A stretch of 64,000 nucleotides of DNA from NCBI RefSeq assembly GCF_003634775.1, contig NZ_RBXB01000002.1, positions 558,001 through 622,000 on the forward strand. The letters run 5' to 3'. Within the stretch, counting starts at the first letter, position 1. Each line of letters opens with the position of its first letter. The notes beneath the pieces were generated by a model, which did not search any database, had not been told where the DNA came from, and saw only the letters and a program-made list of their open reading frames with translations. A program made the translations under genes and the position numbers. Shown one piece after another: positions 36,759 through 45,830 of this stretch. Source of the DNA: Chryseobacterium defluvii (lineage in GTDB: Bacteria > Bacteroidota > Bacteroidia > Flavobacteriales > Weeksellaceae).

Positions 36759-38000
36759 ATGCAAGAACTTTCTCTGTCTTCGAAACTGAAACACATTTTT
36801 TCCATTCCTGTTATTATTTCCGCCCTGGGCTACTTTGTAGACATTTATGATCTCCTCTTATTCGGTATTGTAAGAATCCCGAGTTTAAAGGATTTAGGAT
36901 TGAATCCTGATGTGGATGGTACTTTCATTCTTAACTGTCAGATGGTCGGGTTATTAATTGGAGGGGTTGTATGGGGTGTTTTCGGAGATAAGAAGGGGAG
37001 GTTGTCCGTTTTATTCGGATCTATTCTGGTGTATTCACTGGCCAATATTGCCTGTGGCTTTTTACCGTATTTTCCTAAAGAGCATTTGGTTTATCAGTAT
37101 GCTTTACTAAGATTTATTGCGGGAATTGGTCTGGCAGGAGAACTTGGGGCCGGAATAACCCTGGTTTCTGAAAGTTTACCTAAAAACCTTAGAGCCATTG
37201 GAACCTCTGTAGTGGCGGGTTTTGGTTTGATGGGAGCTGTTGTGGCTCAGTTAACGGTAGAACTGGCTGGCGGCTGGAATATTTCTTACATTATAGGCGG
37301 AGGATTGGGAATCCTGCTTTTGTTTTTGAGAATAAGCGTTTCGGAATCCGGTATTTATAAAAACATTGAGCAGAAAAGCATTTCTAAAGGAAATTTTTTC
37401 TCCTTTTTTACCCATAAAGACCGTTTGATAAGATATCTGAAATGTATTGCTGTCGGGCTGCCTACATGGTATTGTATTGGCATTTTAGCTGTTTTAGCCA
37501 ATCAGTTTGCCTCTGAACTGGGCATTACCGAAATCAGTCCCGGTAAAGCAATTATGTGGGCTTATGTTGGGATTTCTGTCGGTGATTTAATGAGCGGGTT
37601 TATTTCCCATGCGTTGAAATCAAGAAAGATGGCTATTTTCTATATGCTCGTTTTTACGTTGATAGGAGTAGCGATTATGCTTTTCGGGAACACTGATACG
37701 GAAACGAAATATTACATTTTCTGTGTATGGCTTGGATTGGGAACCGGATATTGGGCCATGTTTGTTACTTTGGCGGCAGAACAGTTCGGGACCAATATCA
37801 GAAATACGGCTACGACTACAGTACCCAATATGGTAAGAGGTCTTGTTCCGGTAATGATTCTGGCTTTTGATTTTTTCAAAAATAGCTTTTCGATTATTGT
37901 AAGTGCAGCTATTCTGGGGGTGATTGTGTTTGGATTGGCCATCTATTCGGCGCTTACAATTTCAGAAACCCACAATAAAGATCTGGAGTTTACCGAATAA
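36759..38000 (+). CDS. MFS transporter
   Basis: 413 residues with about twelve membrane helices. MFS motifs: WGVFGDKKGRLSVLFGS between helices 2 and 3, and RFIAGIGLAGELGAGITLVSE in helices 4-5, as in the metabolite:H+ symporter and sugar porter branches. DIYDLLLFGIVR in helix 1 carries a membrane-embedded Asp typical of H+-coupled members. Substrate unknown. A single gene bounded by the rny terminator. Confidence 0.88.
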   Translation: MQELSLSSKLKHIFSIPVIISALGYFVDIYDLLLFGIVRIPSLKDLGLNPDVDGTFILNCQMVGLLIGGVVWGVFGDKKGRLSVLFGSILVYSLANIACGFLPYFPKEHLVYQYALLRFIAGIGLAGELGAGITLVSESLPKNLRAIGTSVVAGFGLMGAVVAQLTVELAGGWNISYIIGGGLGILLLFLRISVSESGIYKNIEQKSISKGNFFSFFTHKDRLIRYLKCIAVGLPTWYCIGILAVLANQFASELGITEISPGKAIMWAYVGISVGDLMSGFISHALKSRKMAIFYMLVFTLIGVAIMLFGNTDTETKYYIFCVWLGLGTGYWAMFVTLAAEQFGTNIRNTATTTVPNMVRGLVPVMILAFDFFKNSFSIIVSAAILGVIVFGLAIYSALTISETHNKDLEFTE

Positions 38001-38091
38001 TTGTTTAATAATTAAAATCTTTGTTTTCCTTTCAGATGTAAATATAACAGCAATTGGATCAAGGTATTATTAAATTTTATATTAAATTATG

Positions 38092-38121
38092 TTGCAAATA
38101 ATATATATTTGTTTAACTTTG
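38092..38121 (+). promoter_or_regulatory. promoter of the GG-leader peptide gene
   Basis: TTG (38092-38094), a 19-nt spacer, TAACTTTG (38114-38121). A second box, TATATTTG, lies at 38104-38111. Leader about 40 nt. Confidence 0.6.
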
Positions 38122-38167
38122 AAAAAGAACTAAATTATAATTGTTTAATCACCTAAAATCAAATCAC

Positions 38168-38362
38168 ATGTCAAACAACATTTTAAAAAACGCTAAGAAG
38201 CTAAAAAAAGCAGACCTTAAAAATATTGCAGGAGGAATCAGCGGAAATCCTGATTTATCTCTTTGCGGATGCAGCTGTTCAGGTTCGGTAACAGGACCTT
38301 GGTATTGTGTACAATATATCGCTTGCCCACAAGTATATACATGCGGATCTGCTGAAATTTAA
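38168..38362 (+). CDS. bacteriocin-like GG-leader peptide, Cys-rich
   Basis: 64 residues from the ATG at 38168 (MSNNILKNAKKLKKADLKNI). The first 23 residues form an amphipathic double-glycine leader ending NIAGG, the cleavage site for peptidase-containing ABC transporters. The predicted mature part is 41 residues with six Cys (10, 12, 14, 24, 30, 36 of the mature peptide), Gly/Ser-rich and nearly uncharged. Such bacteriocin-like peptides are frequent in Chryseobacterium. No processing transporter or modification enzyme is next to it. It could be a bacteriocin, a signal, or a small structural peptide. Confidence 0.78.
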   Translation: MSNNILKNAKKLKKADLKNIAGGISGNPDLSLCGCSCSGSVTGPWYCVQYIACPQVYTCGSAEI

Positions 38363-38366
38363 GAAA

Positions 38367-38384
38367 TTATTTCAATTGAAATAA
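38367..38384. repeat. 18-bp palindrome after the GG peptide
   Basis: TTATTTCAATTGAAATAA is perfectly self-complementary and starts 5 nt after the stop codon. It has half-sites TTTCAATT in common with the palindrome at 57447-57470. Function unknown; too short a loop for a normal terminator. Confidence 0.5.
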
Positions 38385-38404
38385 ACATTTCCACATTTAA
38401 ATAC

Positions 38405-38434
38405 AAAAGCCTTTTGGTTCTCCAAAAGGTTTTT
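38405..38434. terminator. terminator between the GG peptide and yeiH
   Basis: AAAAGCCTTTTGG, loop TTCT, CCAAAAGGTTTTT with one G-T pair. Serves both convergent genes. Confidence 0.85.
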
Positions 38435-38441
38435 GTTGTTT

Positions 38442-39398
38442 TTATTTCATGATATAAATAAGGCTTCCGGCACTTATAGCGATCCAAAGGATCACCGCAG
38501 CAGCTAATGGCTTAAAGCCTATAGTCTTTAGGGTCCGGACAGATAGAGTAGAGCCGATTAAAAATAAGGTTAAGTTCAGACCTGATTTAGCGAAACCGGT
38601 TACTATTGAAGTAAGGCTATCCGGGAAAGGAAGATAGGTGTTCAGCAGAATAGCAAGAATAAACCATCCGATGAACCAGGGGATTTTAATTTTCGTTCCC
38701 TTATTTTTAAAGATAAACATAGTAATAATAGAAACGGGAATAATCCATAAAGCACGAGCCAATTTTACCGTTGTAGCTGTTTTTAAAGCTTCATCTCCAT
38801 ACTTACTTGCAGCTCCCACCACAGAGCTTGTATCATGGATGCCTATGGCACACCATAATCCGAACTGTTCCTGGGATAAGTCCAGTAAATGACCTATTGC
38901 AGGGTAAATAAACAAAGCAAGGGAATTAAGGGTGAAAATAATAGCCAATGCAAGTGAGATCTGCCTTGTTTCAGGTTTAATGATAGGAGAAGTAGCTGCA
39001 ATAGCGCTTCCTCCACAAATGGCTGTTCCTACTGAAATTAAATAGGACAACGGTTTATCCAGTTTAAATATTTTTCCTAAAAAATACCCTAAAACCATCA
39101 CCGATATAATGCTTGCAATCGTTAATGAAAATCCTGTTTTTCCCGCCTCTAAAGCTTCATCCAGCTTCAATCCGAAACCTAATCCTACGATGGAAATCTG
39201 CAATAATAGATGGATATATGAGTGTAAGTTCTTTTCAAAGGGATTGCCAATGAAAACAGCCAGAAGAAATCCCAAAGCCAGAGCAATGGGGGAGGAAATA
39301 AAAGAGGTCAGGCAAAGAGTTGCAAATCCTGTAAAAATGATCTTTTGGACAGATTCATTCCGGATCAATTTTTTCATATTGTAAAACATTGAATTCAT
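38442..39398 (-). CDS. YeiH-family (UPF0324) putative sulfate exporter
   Basis: 318 residues with about ten membrane helices. Family signatures: LLQISIVGLGFGLKLDEAL, GTAICGGSAIAATSPIIK and GIHDTSSVVGAASKYG. The YeiH family is annotated as a putative sulfate exporter, and its direct function is weakly supported. It lies 62 nt downstream of a LysR-type regulator on the same strand, as E. coli yeiH sits beside yeiE, so the regulator probably controls it. The start may instead be the Met at codon 4 or codon 8. Confidence 0.87.
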   Translation of the reverse strand: MNSMFYNMKKLIRNESVQKIIFTGFATLCLTSFISSPIALALGFLLAVFIGNPFEKNLHSYIHLLLQISIVGLGFGLKLDEALEAGKTGFSLTIASIISVMVLGYFLGKIFKLDKPLSYLISVGTAICGGSAIAATSPIIKPETRQISLALAIIFTLNSLALFIYPAIGHLLDLSQEQFGLWCAIGIHDTSSVVGAASKYGDEALKTATTVKLARALWIIPVSIITMFIFKNKGTKIKIPWFIGWFILAILLNTYLPFPDSLTSIVTGFAKSGLNLTLFLIGSTLSVRTLKTIGFKPLAAAVILWIAISAGSLIYIMK

Positions 39399-39460
39399 GG
39401 TTCAAAATTCTACAATTTATTATTACAAAGTAAATTGAATTTTGTTATTGATGATAACTT

Positions 39461-40342
39461 TTAGTTATAATTAATGAATCGTAAAAAGAGATTGATCAGT
39501 TCAGATTGCTCACCTTTGGAAAGAATAATATGGAAGTTTCTTTCGATACTGAAATTTTTAAGGTCGATAATGGTAAGAAGATTGTTCTTTAATTCATGCA
39601 GAATGGTGCTCACTGAAAGAAATGCCATACAATTTGAATGCAGCAGATAATTCTTAATGCTTTCGCTGCTTCCTAATCGCATTACGGTGTGTAATTCTTC
39701 AATCGTGATTCTTTTTTCTTTCAGACGGTTTTGAATGAATTCCTGCGTCCCGGAACCTTGTTCACGGAAAACAAAATCCAATCCATAAAGCTCCTTCAGG
39801 CTCAACGTTTTGTTTGCCAATGGATGTCCTGATCTTGCTACAAGAACAATTTCATCTGCTTTAAAAGATTGATAGTCAAAATAAGAAGATTGAGATTCTC
39901 CTTCAATAATTCCGAAATCAATTTTACCGCTTTTTAATAATTCCGAAATGGCTTCTGTATTGTAGGTTAATAATTCGATATTAATGTCTTTATAGTAAGA
40001 ATTGAATTTCGCAAGAATTTCAGGAAGAATATATTGAGCTACCGTAGTACTTGCTCCAATAATCAGTTTGCCTTTGTGCTGCTGGTTGATCTGATAGATC
40101 TCAAACTCAAGATCACGGTAGATATTCCGGATCTTTTCTGCATATTCAAAGAGAATTTTTCCACTTTGAGTAAGCTGTATGGTGGTTCCATTCCGGTGGA
40201 ACAGCTTTGTGTTGAGCTGGTTTTCGATTTCTTTAATATGCTTGGTGACAGCCGGCTGAGAAATATGCAGTTCCTCCGAAGCTCTGGTGAAGCTCAGCCT
40301 GGATGCAACGGTATGAAAAACTTTTAACCTGTAATCAAACAT
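39461..40342 (-). CDS. LysR family transcriptional regulator
   Basis: 293 residues. N-terminal winged helix-turn-helix RLSFTRASEELHISQPAVTKHIKEIENQLNTKLF split at the usual turn, with the recognition helix at about residues 31-45. It is followed by a periplasmic-binding-protein-like effector domain (KLIIGASTTVAQYILPEIL, FGIIEGESQ). It resembles CysB/YeiE-type regulators that sense anions such as sulfite. Adjacent to yeiH, a likely target. Confidence 0.9.
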   Translation of the reverse strand: MFDYRLKVFHTVASRLSFTRASEELHISQPAVTKHIKEIENQLNTKLFHRNGTTIQLTQSGKILFEYAEKIRNIYRDLEFEIYQINQQHKGKLIIGASTTVAQYILPEILAKFNSYYKDINIELLTYNTEAISELLKSGKIDFGIIEGESQSSYFDYQSFKADEIVLVARSGHPLANKTLSLKELYGLDFVFREQGSGTQEFIQNRLKEKRITIEELHTVMRLGSSESIKNYLLHSNCMAFLSVSTILHELKNNLLTIIDLKNFSIERNFHIILSKGEQSELINLFLRFINYN

Positions 40343-40368
40343 TATGAATGTATATCTCTTAATTAATT

Positions 40369-41202
40369 TCAGTAACGGATCGCTTTATCAATTTCAACAG
40401 GATTGTTATATTTCCTGATCACTTCCTGCATATTTTTGGTTTGGCTGTTAAGGTCATCAAGCGTACGTATTTCTTTTCCGTTGATATTAATATTAAGATT
40501 CGTATTGGTTTTACTGAAATTAGTTCTTTCAAAGGCAAAAGGATCATTATAAAATTCCACCAAAAGTTTTTTCTTCTGTTTTTCTGTAACAGGAATAGCC
40601 TTAGTCCCGAAATTAGATTCCAGAAAATCATCGGTAGAAATGAAAGCCGGTAATTTCTGGCTTTTAATCAAATGGTAAATGAAATTATTGTTGGAATCCT
40701 GGATTTCGAAAATTAATCCGGGTAATCCACGGAATTTAAAAGGCCCTTCATTAAAAGGAATATCTTTGCTGAACCATGCCGTCCAATTTCTGCCTCCAAA
40801 TATGGTAGTAGCCTTTTGTAGCTTGTATCCCTGAACAATTTTAGTTTCATCGGAAATAGTCCAGTTCATGGGATCAGTTGTTTTAAAAGAGTAATACCCG
40901 AATTTGATATTGATGAAATTTTCATTATCAAAACTGTTCATCTTTCTCTTCACAATTTGTCCGCTCATGTCAACATGTTTATTATCCATATTCCCAAACT
41001 TTTTGTTTAATGAATCTGCAATCAAAAGATTCCTTCCATAGAATTTTACCTCCTTTGAATTGATATCCAATATCATATTGAATTTCTGATATTCGTTTTC
41101 AGTGGAGTCCATTTTTAATTGCAGTTCATAAATGAACCTTTGGGTTTGCGATGCTGCGGGTATTATGAATAGTAGAAACAGCAAAATGAAAATATTTCTC
41201 AT
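40369..41202 (-). CDS. GLPGLI family protein
   Basis: 277 residues. Signal peptide ends PAASQ. The defining motif is FRGLPGLIFEIQD near residue 155, preceded by NWTAWFSKDIPFNEGP. This family of secreted proteins is almost confined to Bacteroidetes and often multicopy in Flavobacteriia; no function is known. It may be outer-membrane associated. It lies between a LysR regulator and a sugar-phosphate isomerase, and neither neighbour explains it. Confidence 0.88.
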   Translation of the reverse strand: MRNIFILLFLLFIIPAASQTQRFIYELQLKMDSTENEYQKFNMILDINSKEVKFYGRNLLIADSLNKKFGNMDNKHVDMSGQIVKRKMNSFDNENFINIKFGYYSFKTTDPMNWTISDETKIVQGYKLQKATTIFGGRNWTAWFSKDIPFNEGPFKFRGLPGLIFEIQDSNNNFIYHLIKSQKLPAFISTDDFLESNFGTKAIPVTEKQKKKLLVEFYNDPFAFERTNFSKTNTNLNININGKEIRTLDDLNSQTKNMQEVIRKYNNPVEIDKAIRY

Positions 41203-41234
41203 GGCTAAATGCTATCAATGTTATCTCTAAATTA

Positions 41235-42104
41235 CTAAAAGAAAAAATGATTCTTCAGAATATAATCACGACTTATACTAATGCTTTCGAAAATATCTTT
41301 ATCACTTGAATCCTGCTCCACAAACCAATACTTAAGACCTGCTTTTTTTCTGGCCTCAAAAATTCTTTTAAAGTCAATTGTTCCGTTTCCAATTTCCGTA
41401 AAATCTTTGCTGTCTTTCTGCATATCTTTTACATGCCATAAAGGAAATCTTCCGGGATGTTTTTCAAAATAAGCGACAGGATCGAGTCCTGCTTTTGAAA
41501 TCCAGTAGAGATCAAGTTCCATTTTAACCAGTTCTGAAGATGAATTTTCTAAAATAAAATCATAAATAGTACCTTTCTCATCCCATTTCTCAAACTCAAA
41601 ATCATGATTGTGATACGCCATCTGAATACCGGCTTTTTGAGTGACTTCACCGGAGATTTCCAACAGCTCCGGAAACTTCCTGTAATGTTCAGTGGTTCTT
41701 TCCTCCGGAAAAAGATAGGAGCAAACCATATATTTCGCTCCGAGAAAATTCAGATCTTCAACAGATTGTTCCCAGTTATTTAATAGGGTTCCCGCGCTTT
41801 TATCCATAACTCCTGTCGTATGATGGGAGCTTATAATTTTCAATCCGGTATTTTTAAGGATAGATTGGAACTCGGTTTTATTTTTTCCAAAGAAAGTTCC
41901 GTTATACCCATAAATTTCCAGCTCTCTATAGCCTAGAGCCGCTAATTTTTCAAGAGCTTTTTCCGGATTATCGGATAGGGCATCCCGAATGGTGTAAAGC
42001 TGTATTGCCAGGTTTTTTTTACGATCGGCAAAACCGGATACTCCACAAGAATATAATCCGATGAAACCCAAAGATGATAATTTTATGAAATCTTTTCTAA
42101 GCAT
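41235..42104 (-). CDS. sugar phosphate isomerase/epimerase, exported
   Basis: 289 residues of the xylose isomerase-like TIM barrel (AP endonuclease family 2 fold). A short N-terminal export segment (FIKLSSLGFIGLYSCG) has a possible lipobox Cys. Barrel elements: LAIQLYTIRDAL, ELEIYGYNG, ISSHHTTGVMD, MAYHNHDFEFEKW, MELDLYWISKAGLDP, LWHVKDMQKDS and WFVEQDSS supply metal-binding Glu, Asp and His. Related periplasmic proteins act on carbohydrate derivatives; the substrate is unknown. Confidence 0.83.
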   Translation of the reverse strand: MLRKDFIKLSSLGFIGLYSCGVSGFADRKKNLAIQLYTIRDALSDNPEKALEKLAALGYRELEIYGYNGTFFGKNKTEFQSILKNTGLKIISSHHTTGVMDKSAGTLLNNWEQSVEDLNFLGAKYMVCSYLFPEERTTEHYRKFPELLEISGEVTQKAGIQMAYHNHDFEFEKWDEKGTIYDFILENSSSELVKMELDLYWISKAGLDPVAYFEKHPGRFPLWHVKDMQKDSKDFTEIGNGTIDFKRIFEARKKAGLKYWFVEQDSSDKDIFESISISRDYILKNHFFF

Positions 42105-42113
42105 TGAATTCCA

Positions 42114-42581
42114 CTATAAAAAAGGTTTCATTTCGTCTTCGATCTGGGTTCTGAGTTCCATCAGACGGATCGCATACTGTTCAAGCTGTTTTTCTTCTTC
42201 GGTTTCCGGAGTCCATTTCGGAACAGGAAGTTTTTTACCATTCTCATCTACAGCAACAAATACAATGATGCAATGGGTTTTTTTGTCAAAATTTGGCTGC
42301 TTTAAATTCCTTGAAGAAACGTTAATGGCAATATGCATGCTTGAAGTCCCAGTGTAAATCACCTGTGCTTCTACCTGTACCACCTCACCGATTTTGATAG
42401 GTTCATAAAAACGGATTCCGCCAACATATACGGTAACGGAATAATTTCCACTCCAGGTGGTTGCACATGCGTAACCTGCCTGATCAATCCATTTCATAAC
42501 ACTTCCTCCGTGAACGTTTCCTCCGTAATTAACATCTGAAGGCTCTGAAATAAACTGAAAAGTAATAGGCTTGTTCTCCAT
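42114..42581 (-). CDS. acyl-CoA thioesterase, hotdog fold
   Basis: 155 residues of the YciA/BACH type. NYGGNVHGGSVMKWIDQAGYACA carries the catalytic Asp in the long hotdog helix. VYVGGIRFYEPIKIGEVVQVEAQ and the HCIIVFVAVDENGK strand follow. It hydrolyses acyl-CoA thioesters in the cytosol. It ends 9 nt before the isomerase gene start on the same strand. Confidence 0.88.
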   Translation of the reverse strand: MENKPITFQFISEPSDVNYGGNVHGGSVMKWIDQAGYACATTWSGNYSVTVYVGGIRFYEPIKIGEVVQVEAQVIYTGTSSMHIAINVSSRNLKQPNFDKKTHCIIVFVAVDENGKKLPVPKWTPETEEEKQLEQYAIRLMELRTQIEDEMKPFL

Positions 42582-42638
42582 TGATATAAAAATTTGAATA
42601 AAGGTATTTAATAATTTTCAAAATTTTAGATTAAATCC

Positions 42639-42646
42639 TACTTTTG
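42639..42646 (+). promoter_or_regulatory. -7 box of the ArsC-like gene
   Basis: TACTTTTG matches TAnnTTTG about 60 nt before the ATG at 42705. Confidence 0.4.
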
Positions 42647-42704
42647 AAGCCTGAAACCTCAAAAAGGTAAACCATAATTAATAAAAAGAAGCCAGAAACA
42701 GGAA

Positions 42705-43056
42705 ATGAAAAAAGTATTTTACCTTAATACGTGTGACACATGCAGAAAAAATATTAGCGCAATTTGATCTTACAGATTGGGAGCTTCGTGAAATCAAAAA
42801 AGAGCCGGTGACTAAAGAAGAATTAACTGAAATGTATAAAAAGACGAAGTCTTATGAAGCTTTATTCAGTAAAAAATCTACCCAGATCAAATCAAGAGGT
42901 ATTGACGTAAAATCCCTGGAGGAAAAAGATTTTAAAAAGCTGTTGCTGGATCATTATACCTTTCTGAAACGTCCGGTTTTCATTACGGATGATAAAATCT
43001 TCGTAGGAAATGATAAGAAAAATGTAGAAGCTTTGAAGGAATTTTTTGAAGCGTAA
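42705..43056 (+). pseudogene. ArsC/Spx-family (arsenate reductase-like) gene, frameshifted
   Basis: ATG 42705 begins MKKVFYLNTCDTCRK, the exact N-terminus of the thioredoxin-fold ArsC/Spx family with its CxxC site. After a run of six A (42746-42751) the frame then stops at 42767. The +1 frame continues KILAQFDLTDWELREIKKEP to the stop at 43056 with full family similarity (PVFITDDKIFVGNDKKN at the C-terminus). Removing one A restores a 116-residue protein. The downstream frame alone, beginning at a GTG (42733), would lack the CxxC motif. Either a homopolymer sequencing error or a genuine slippage or null mutation. Confidence 0.8.
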
Positions 43057-43068
43057 TTAAGCAAGGAG

Positions 43069-43101
43069 TTGATTTATAATTAAGTATTTTCTTTATGTTT
43101 G
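43069..43101 (+). promoter_or_regulatory. promoter of the Crp-family regulator
   Basis: TTG (43069-43071), 22-nt spacer, TATGTTTG (43094-43101). Transcription would start almost at the ATG 43109, so the mRNA may be nearly leaderless. Confidence 0.5.
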
Positions 43102-43108
43102 TTTTGTT

Positions 43109-43672
43109 ATGGAACAGATCCGAACCTATTTTGAGCAATCAGTTACAATGTCTGACCGGGATTGGCAACTGTTTTCATCGAAACTTGAAAGACAGAAGTT
43201 TTCCAGAAAAGATCATCTTATCACTGCCGGGAAAAAAGAAAACTACCTTTCTTTTATAGAAAAAGGCAGTGTAAGATTTTATATTGCCGGTGAAGATGAT
43301 TTTACTTTCTCATTCTCATTTGCTGGCGAATTTGTAAGTGCTTATGATTCGTTTCTTACACAAAAAAACTGCAGTTACTATATTCAGGCACTTGAAGAAA
43401 CTGTCCTTTGGCGCATTTCCTATCAGGATCTCAATATAATTTATGATGAAACTGAAGTAGGAGACAGGATTGGAAGGCTTGCCGGTGAAGGACTATATCT
43501 TGATATTTTTAAAAGAGAAATATCCCTGTTAACGAAAACAGCAGAAGAAAGATATCTGGCTTTATTTTCGGAGCGTCCTCATATTCTGAAATATATACCG
43601 TTGAAATATATTGCCTCATATATCGGAATTACACCCCAGGCACTGAGCAGAATCAGACGCAAGATTTCTTAA
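43109..43672 (+). CDS. Crp/Fnr family transcriptional regulator
   Basis: 187 residues. N-terminal cyclic-nucleotide-binding beta roll (LITAGKKENYLSFIEKGSVRFYIAG) lacking the canonical cAMP-binding Arg/Glu, then a dimerisation helix and a short winged HTH (LKYIPLKYIASYIGITPQALSRIRRKIS). Short Crp-like regulators of this kind are numerous in Flavobacteriia and probably respond to a signal other than cAMP. Followed 27 nt later by a DoxX-like membrane protein gene, a plausible partner or target. Confidence 0.85.
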   Translation: MEQIRTYFEQSVTMSDRDWQLFSSKLERQKFSRKDHLITAGKKENYLSFIEKGSVRFYIAGEDDFTFSFSFAGEFVSAYDSFLTQKNCSYYIQALEETVLWRISYQDLNIIYDETEVGDRIGRLAGEGLYLDIFKREISLLTKTAEERYLALFSERPHILKYIPLKYIASYIGITPQALSRIRRKIS

Positions 43673-43699
43673 CCTAGGTTCATTGCTTTGTAAAAGCAG

Positions 43700-44203
43700 A
43701 TGGTAGAACTTTGCATAAAAAAAATGCCTGAAGCTATTTTACCTATTGTCCTGATCATTTCTATGATCATTTTTAAACTGATTCGTAAAGAGTATGAATA
43801 TGCTCTTTCAGCACGGATTGCTATGGCATTGATGCTTGTAGCAACCGGAATTGCTCATTTTGTATACAGCAAAGGAATGACTTTAATGATTCCAGCATTC
43901 ATACCCTGCAGAGAGGAACTGGTTTGGGTAACCGGTATTTTTGAAATTGTATTGGCGGTGGCAATACTGATTCCCAGGTTTCAAAAAAAGGCTGGATGGA
44001 TGCTGATCTTATTTTTTGTCTTGATTCTACCAGCTAATATATATGCCGCTTTTGAGCATGTTAATATGAAAACTGCTGATTTTACGGGAAATGGAACCAG
44101 CTATCTATGGTACAGGATTCCTTTACAGCTGTTTTTTATTGTCTGGGTATATTTTTCATGCATCCGGATTCCGTACAAAATAAAGCCTGTCATTGATTTG
44201 TAG
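43700..44203 (+). CDS. DoxX-like integral membrane protein
   Basis: 167 residues with four membrane helices, the DoxX/DUF layout: ALMLVATGIAHFVYSKGMTLMIPAFIP, VTGIFEIVLAVAILIPRF, LILFFVLILPANIYAAFEHV, then a terminal helix. The start may be the Met at codon 9 (MPEAILPIVLI). Function is unknown; relatives occur in stress-related operons. Co-directional with the Crp-like regulator. Confidence 0.75.
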   Translation: MVELCIKKMPEAILPIVLIISMIIFKLIRKEYEYALSARIAMALMLVATGIAHFVYSKGMTLMIPAFIPCREELVWVTGIFEIVLAVAILIPRFQKKAGWMLILFFVLILPANIYAAFEHVNMKTADFTGNGTSYLWYRIPLQLFFIVWVYFSCIRIPYKIKPVIDL

Positions 44204-44204
44204 A

Positions 44205-44246
44205 AAAAGAAAAGGATGTCCTCAATAGGACATCCTTTTCTTTTAT
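44205..44246. terminator. terminator between the DoxX gene and gcvT
   Basis: A perfect 17-bp stem, AAAAGAAAAGGATGTCC against its complement, loop TCAATA. Suits both convergent genes. Confidence 0.9.
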
Positions 44247-44260
44247 ATTTTTAGAACAGA

Positions 44261-45337
44261 CTATACAAAAGGAGCTTTCACCACTTTTGCAGGAAGGTTC
44301 TTATTTCTTACCTGAATGAAAATTTCTGATCCGAGTTTAAAATGAGGCTTATCAACATAAGCTAATCCTAAACCGATTTTTTTCATCGGAGACTGAGTTC
44401 CTGAAGTTACCTTACCGATTACATTTCCTTCCGCATCTACAACAGGGTAGTCATGTCTTGGAACCCCTTTATCTTGAAGCTCAAAACCTACTAATTTTCT
44501 GTTTACCCCTTCTTCTTTTTGCTTGGCAAAAGTATCTTTAGACACAAAATCTTTATCAAACTTGGTGATCCATCCTAATCCTGCTTCAATTGGAGAAGTA
44601 GTATCATCAATATCATTTCCGTATAAGCAGAATCCTTTTTCCAATCTTAAAGTATCTCTCGCCGCTAATCCGCAAGGAATGATTCCTTCCGCTTCTCCGG
44701 ATTTAATAATTTCATCCCAAAGTTTTTCAGCAGATTCGTTTTTGAAATAGATCTCAAAACCTCCGCTTCCTGTGTAACCTGTGTTGGAAATAATCACATC
44801 ATTTACTCCGGCAACAGAACCAACAGTAAAATTATAGTAAGGAATTTCAGAAAGGTTGGTATCCGTTAATTTCTGAAGGATTTCCGTTGCTTTCGGACCT
44901 TGAACAGCTAAAAGAGACATCTCATCAGAAGCATTTGTCATTTGAGCCCCGAATGTGTTGTATTTTGAAATATGATTCCAGTCCTTATCAATATTGGAAG
45001 CATTTACCACCACAAAATATTTGTTGTCTTCCATTTTATAAACGATCAAATCATCCACGATTCCCCCATTTTCATTAGGAAGACAAGAGTATTGAGCTTT
45101 TCCGTTTTCCAAAGCATCTACATTGTTGGTGGTAACATATTGTAAAAGTTCTTTAGAACCAGGACCTTCAATGAAAAACTGTCCCATGTGGGAAACATCA
45201 AATAATCCTGCTTTTTCTCTTACTGCAAAATGCTCTTCAGTAACTCCTGAATATTGTACAGGCATTTCAAAACCTGCAAAAGGTACTATTTTCGCTCCTA
45301 AAGAAACGTGTTTGTCGTACAAGGCTGTTTTCTTCAT
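44261..45337 (-). CDS. gcvT: aminomethyltransferase (glycine cleavage T protein)
   Basis: Transfers the methylene group from the H-protein aminomethyl arm to tetrahydrofolate. 358 residues. Hallmarks: [24 protein letters not shown], the folate-binding [32 protein letters not shown], and [13 protein letters not shown]. The other glycine-cleavage genes are not in this window, so the system is dispersed. No glycine riboswitch is seen in the 9 nt to the next gene. Confidence 0.94.
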   Translation of the reverse strand: MKKTALYDKHVSLGAKIVPFAGFEMPVQYSGVTEEHFAVREKAGLFDVSHMGQFFIEGPGSKELLQYVTTNNVDALENGKAQYSCLPNENGGIVDDLIVYKMEDNKYFVVVNASNIDKDWNHISKYNTFGAQMTNASDEMSLLAVQGPKATEILQKLTDTNLSEIPYYNFTVGSVAGVNDVIISNTGYTGSGGFEIYFKNESAEKLWDEIIKSGEAEGIIPCGLAARDTLRLEKGFCLYGNDIDDTTSPIEAGLGWITKFDKDFVSKDTFAKQKEEGVNRKLVGFELQDKGVPRHDYPVVDAEGNVIGKVTSGTQSPMKKIGLGLAYVDKPHFKLGSEIFIQVRNKNLPAKVVKAPFV

Positions 45338-45346
45338 GTTTATTTT

Positions 45347-45826
45347 TTATTTCTTTATTTTAAAACTGTTGAAAGTATCGTTGAAAAGAGTCATATAATT
45401 ACCGTTCCAGTATTTCTGTTTACAATTGATGGTAATAAGATAAAGCTCTTTTTCTTTCTGAAAGACTTTTGTGATCCAGTAAAGCTTTTCTTTTTCATCA
45501 AAATATTCGTAATGATATTCTGTATATCCTTTTTTACCATTCCGGCTTTTTATTTTGCTTTCCTCATCCGTTGACTGGTAAAGGGCAAGAATGAATTTTT
45601 TGGTTTCATTTTTAGGAAGATCAAGGTTATGATATTCTGAAATGGTAATCGCTCCAACCTGATTGTCCGGGAAGATATTGACGATTTCCCCGCTATTCAT
45701 TACTTTCCATATTTCGGGAAAAGAAATGGAATAATTCGGGTTATCATACACTTTCGTGGCCGTTTTTTGTGCAAAAACTATAAAGCTTATCAAAAAAGTC
45801 AGTAATAAAGCAATTCTTTTTGTCAT
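45347..45826 (-). CDS. small secreted protein of unknown function
   Basis: 159 residues from the ATG at 45826, chosen because the frame to 45856 would overlap idi. Signal peptide MTKRIALLLTFLISFIVFAQ. The mature domain (NPNYSISFPEIWKVMNSGEI ... FPDNQVGAITISEYHNLDLP) looks like the PsbP/DUF-type fold of small periplasmic proteins that end in KxxxxNDTFNSFKIK. I do not assign a function. It lies between idi and gcvT on the same strand with 4- and 9-nt gaps, so the three are probably one operon. Confidence 0.72.
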   Translation of the reverse strand: MTKRIALLLTFLISFIVFAQKTATKVYDNPNYSISFPEIWKVMNSGEIVNIFPDNQVGAITISEYHNLDLPKNETKKFILALYQSTDEESKIKSRNGKKGYTEYHYEYFDEKEKLYWITKVFQKEKELYLITINCKQKYWNGNYMTLFNDTFNSFKIKK

Positions 45827-45830
45827 AAAT

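Noticed and set aside
44261..45346. Glycine riboswitch upstream of gcvT
   Set aside because: Only 9 nt separate gcvT from the gene before it; no room for an aptamer.
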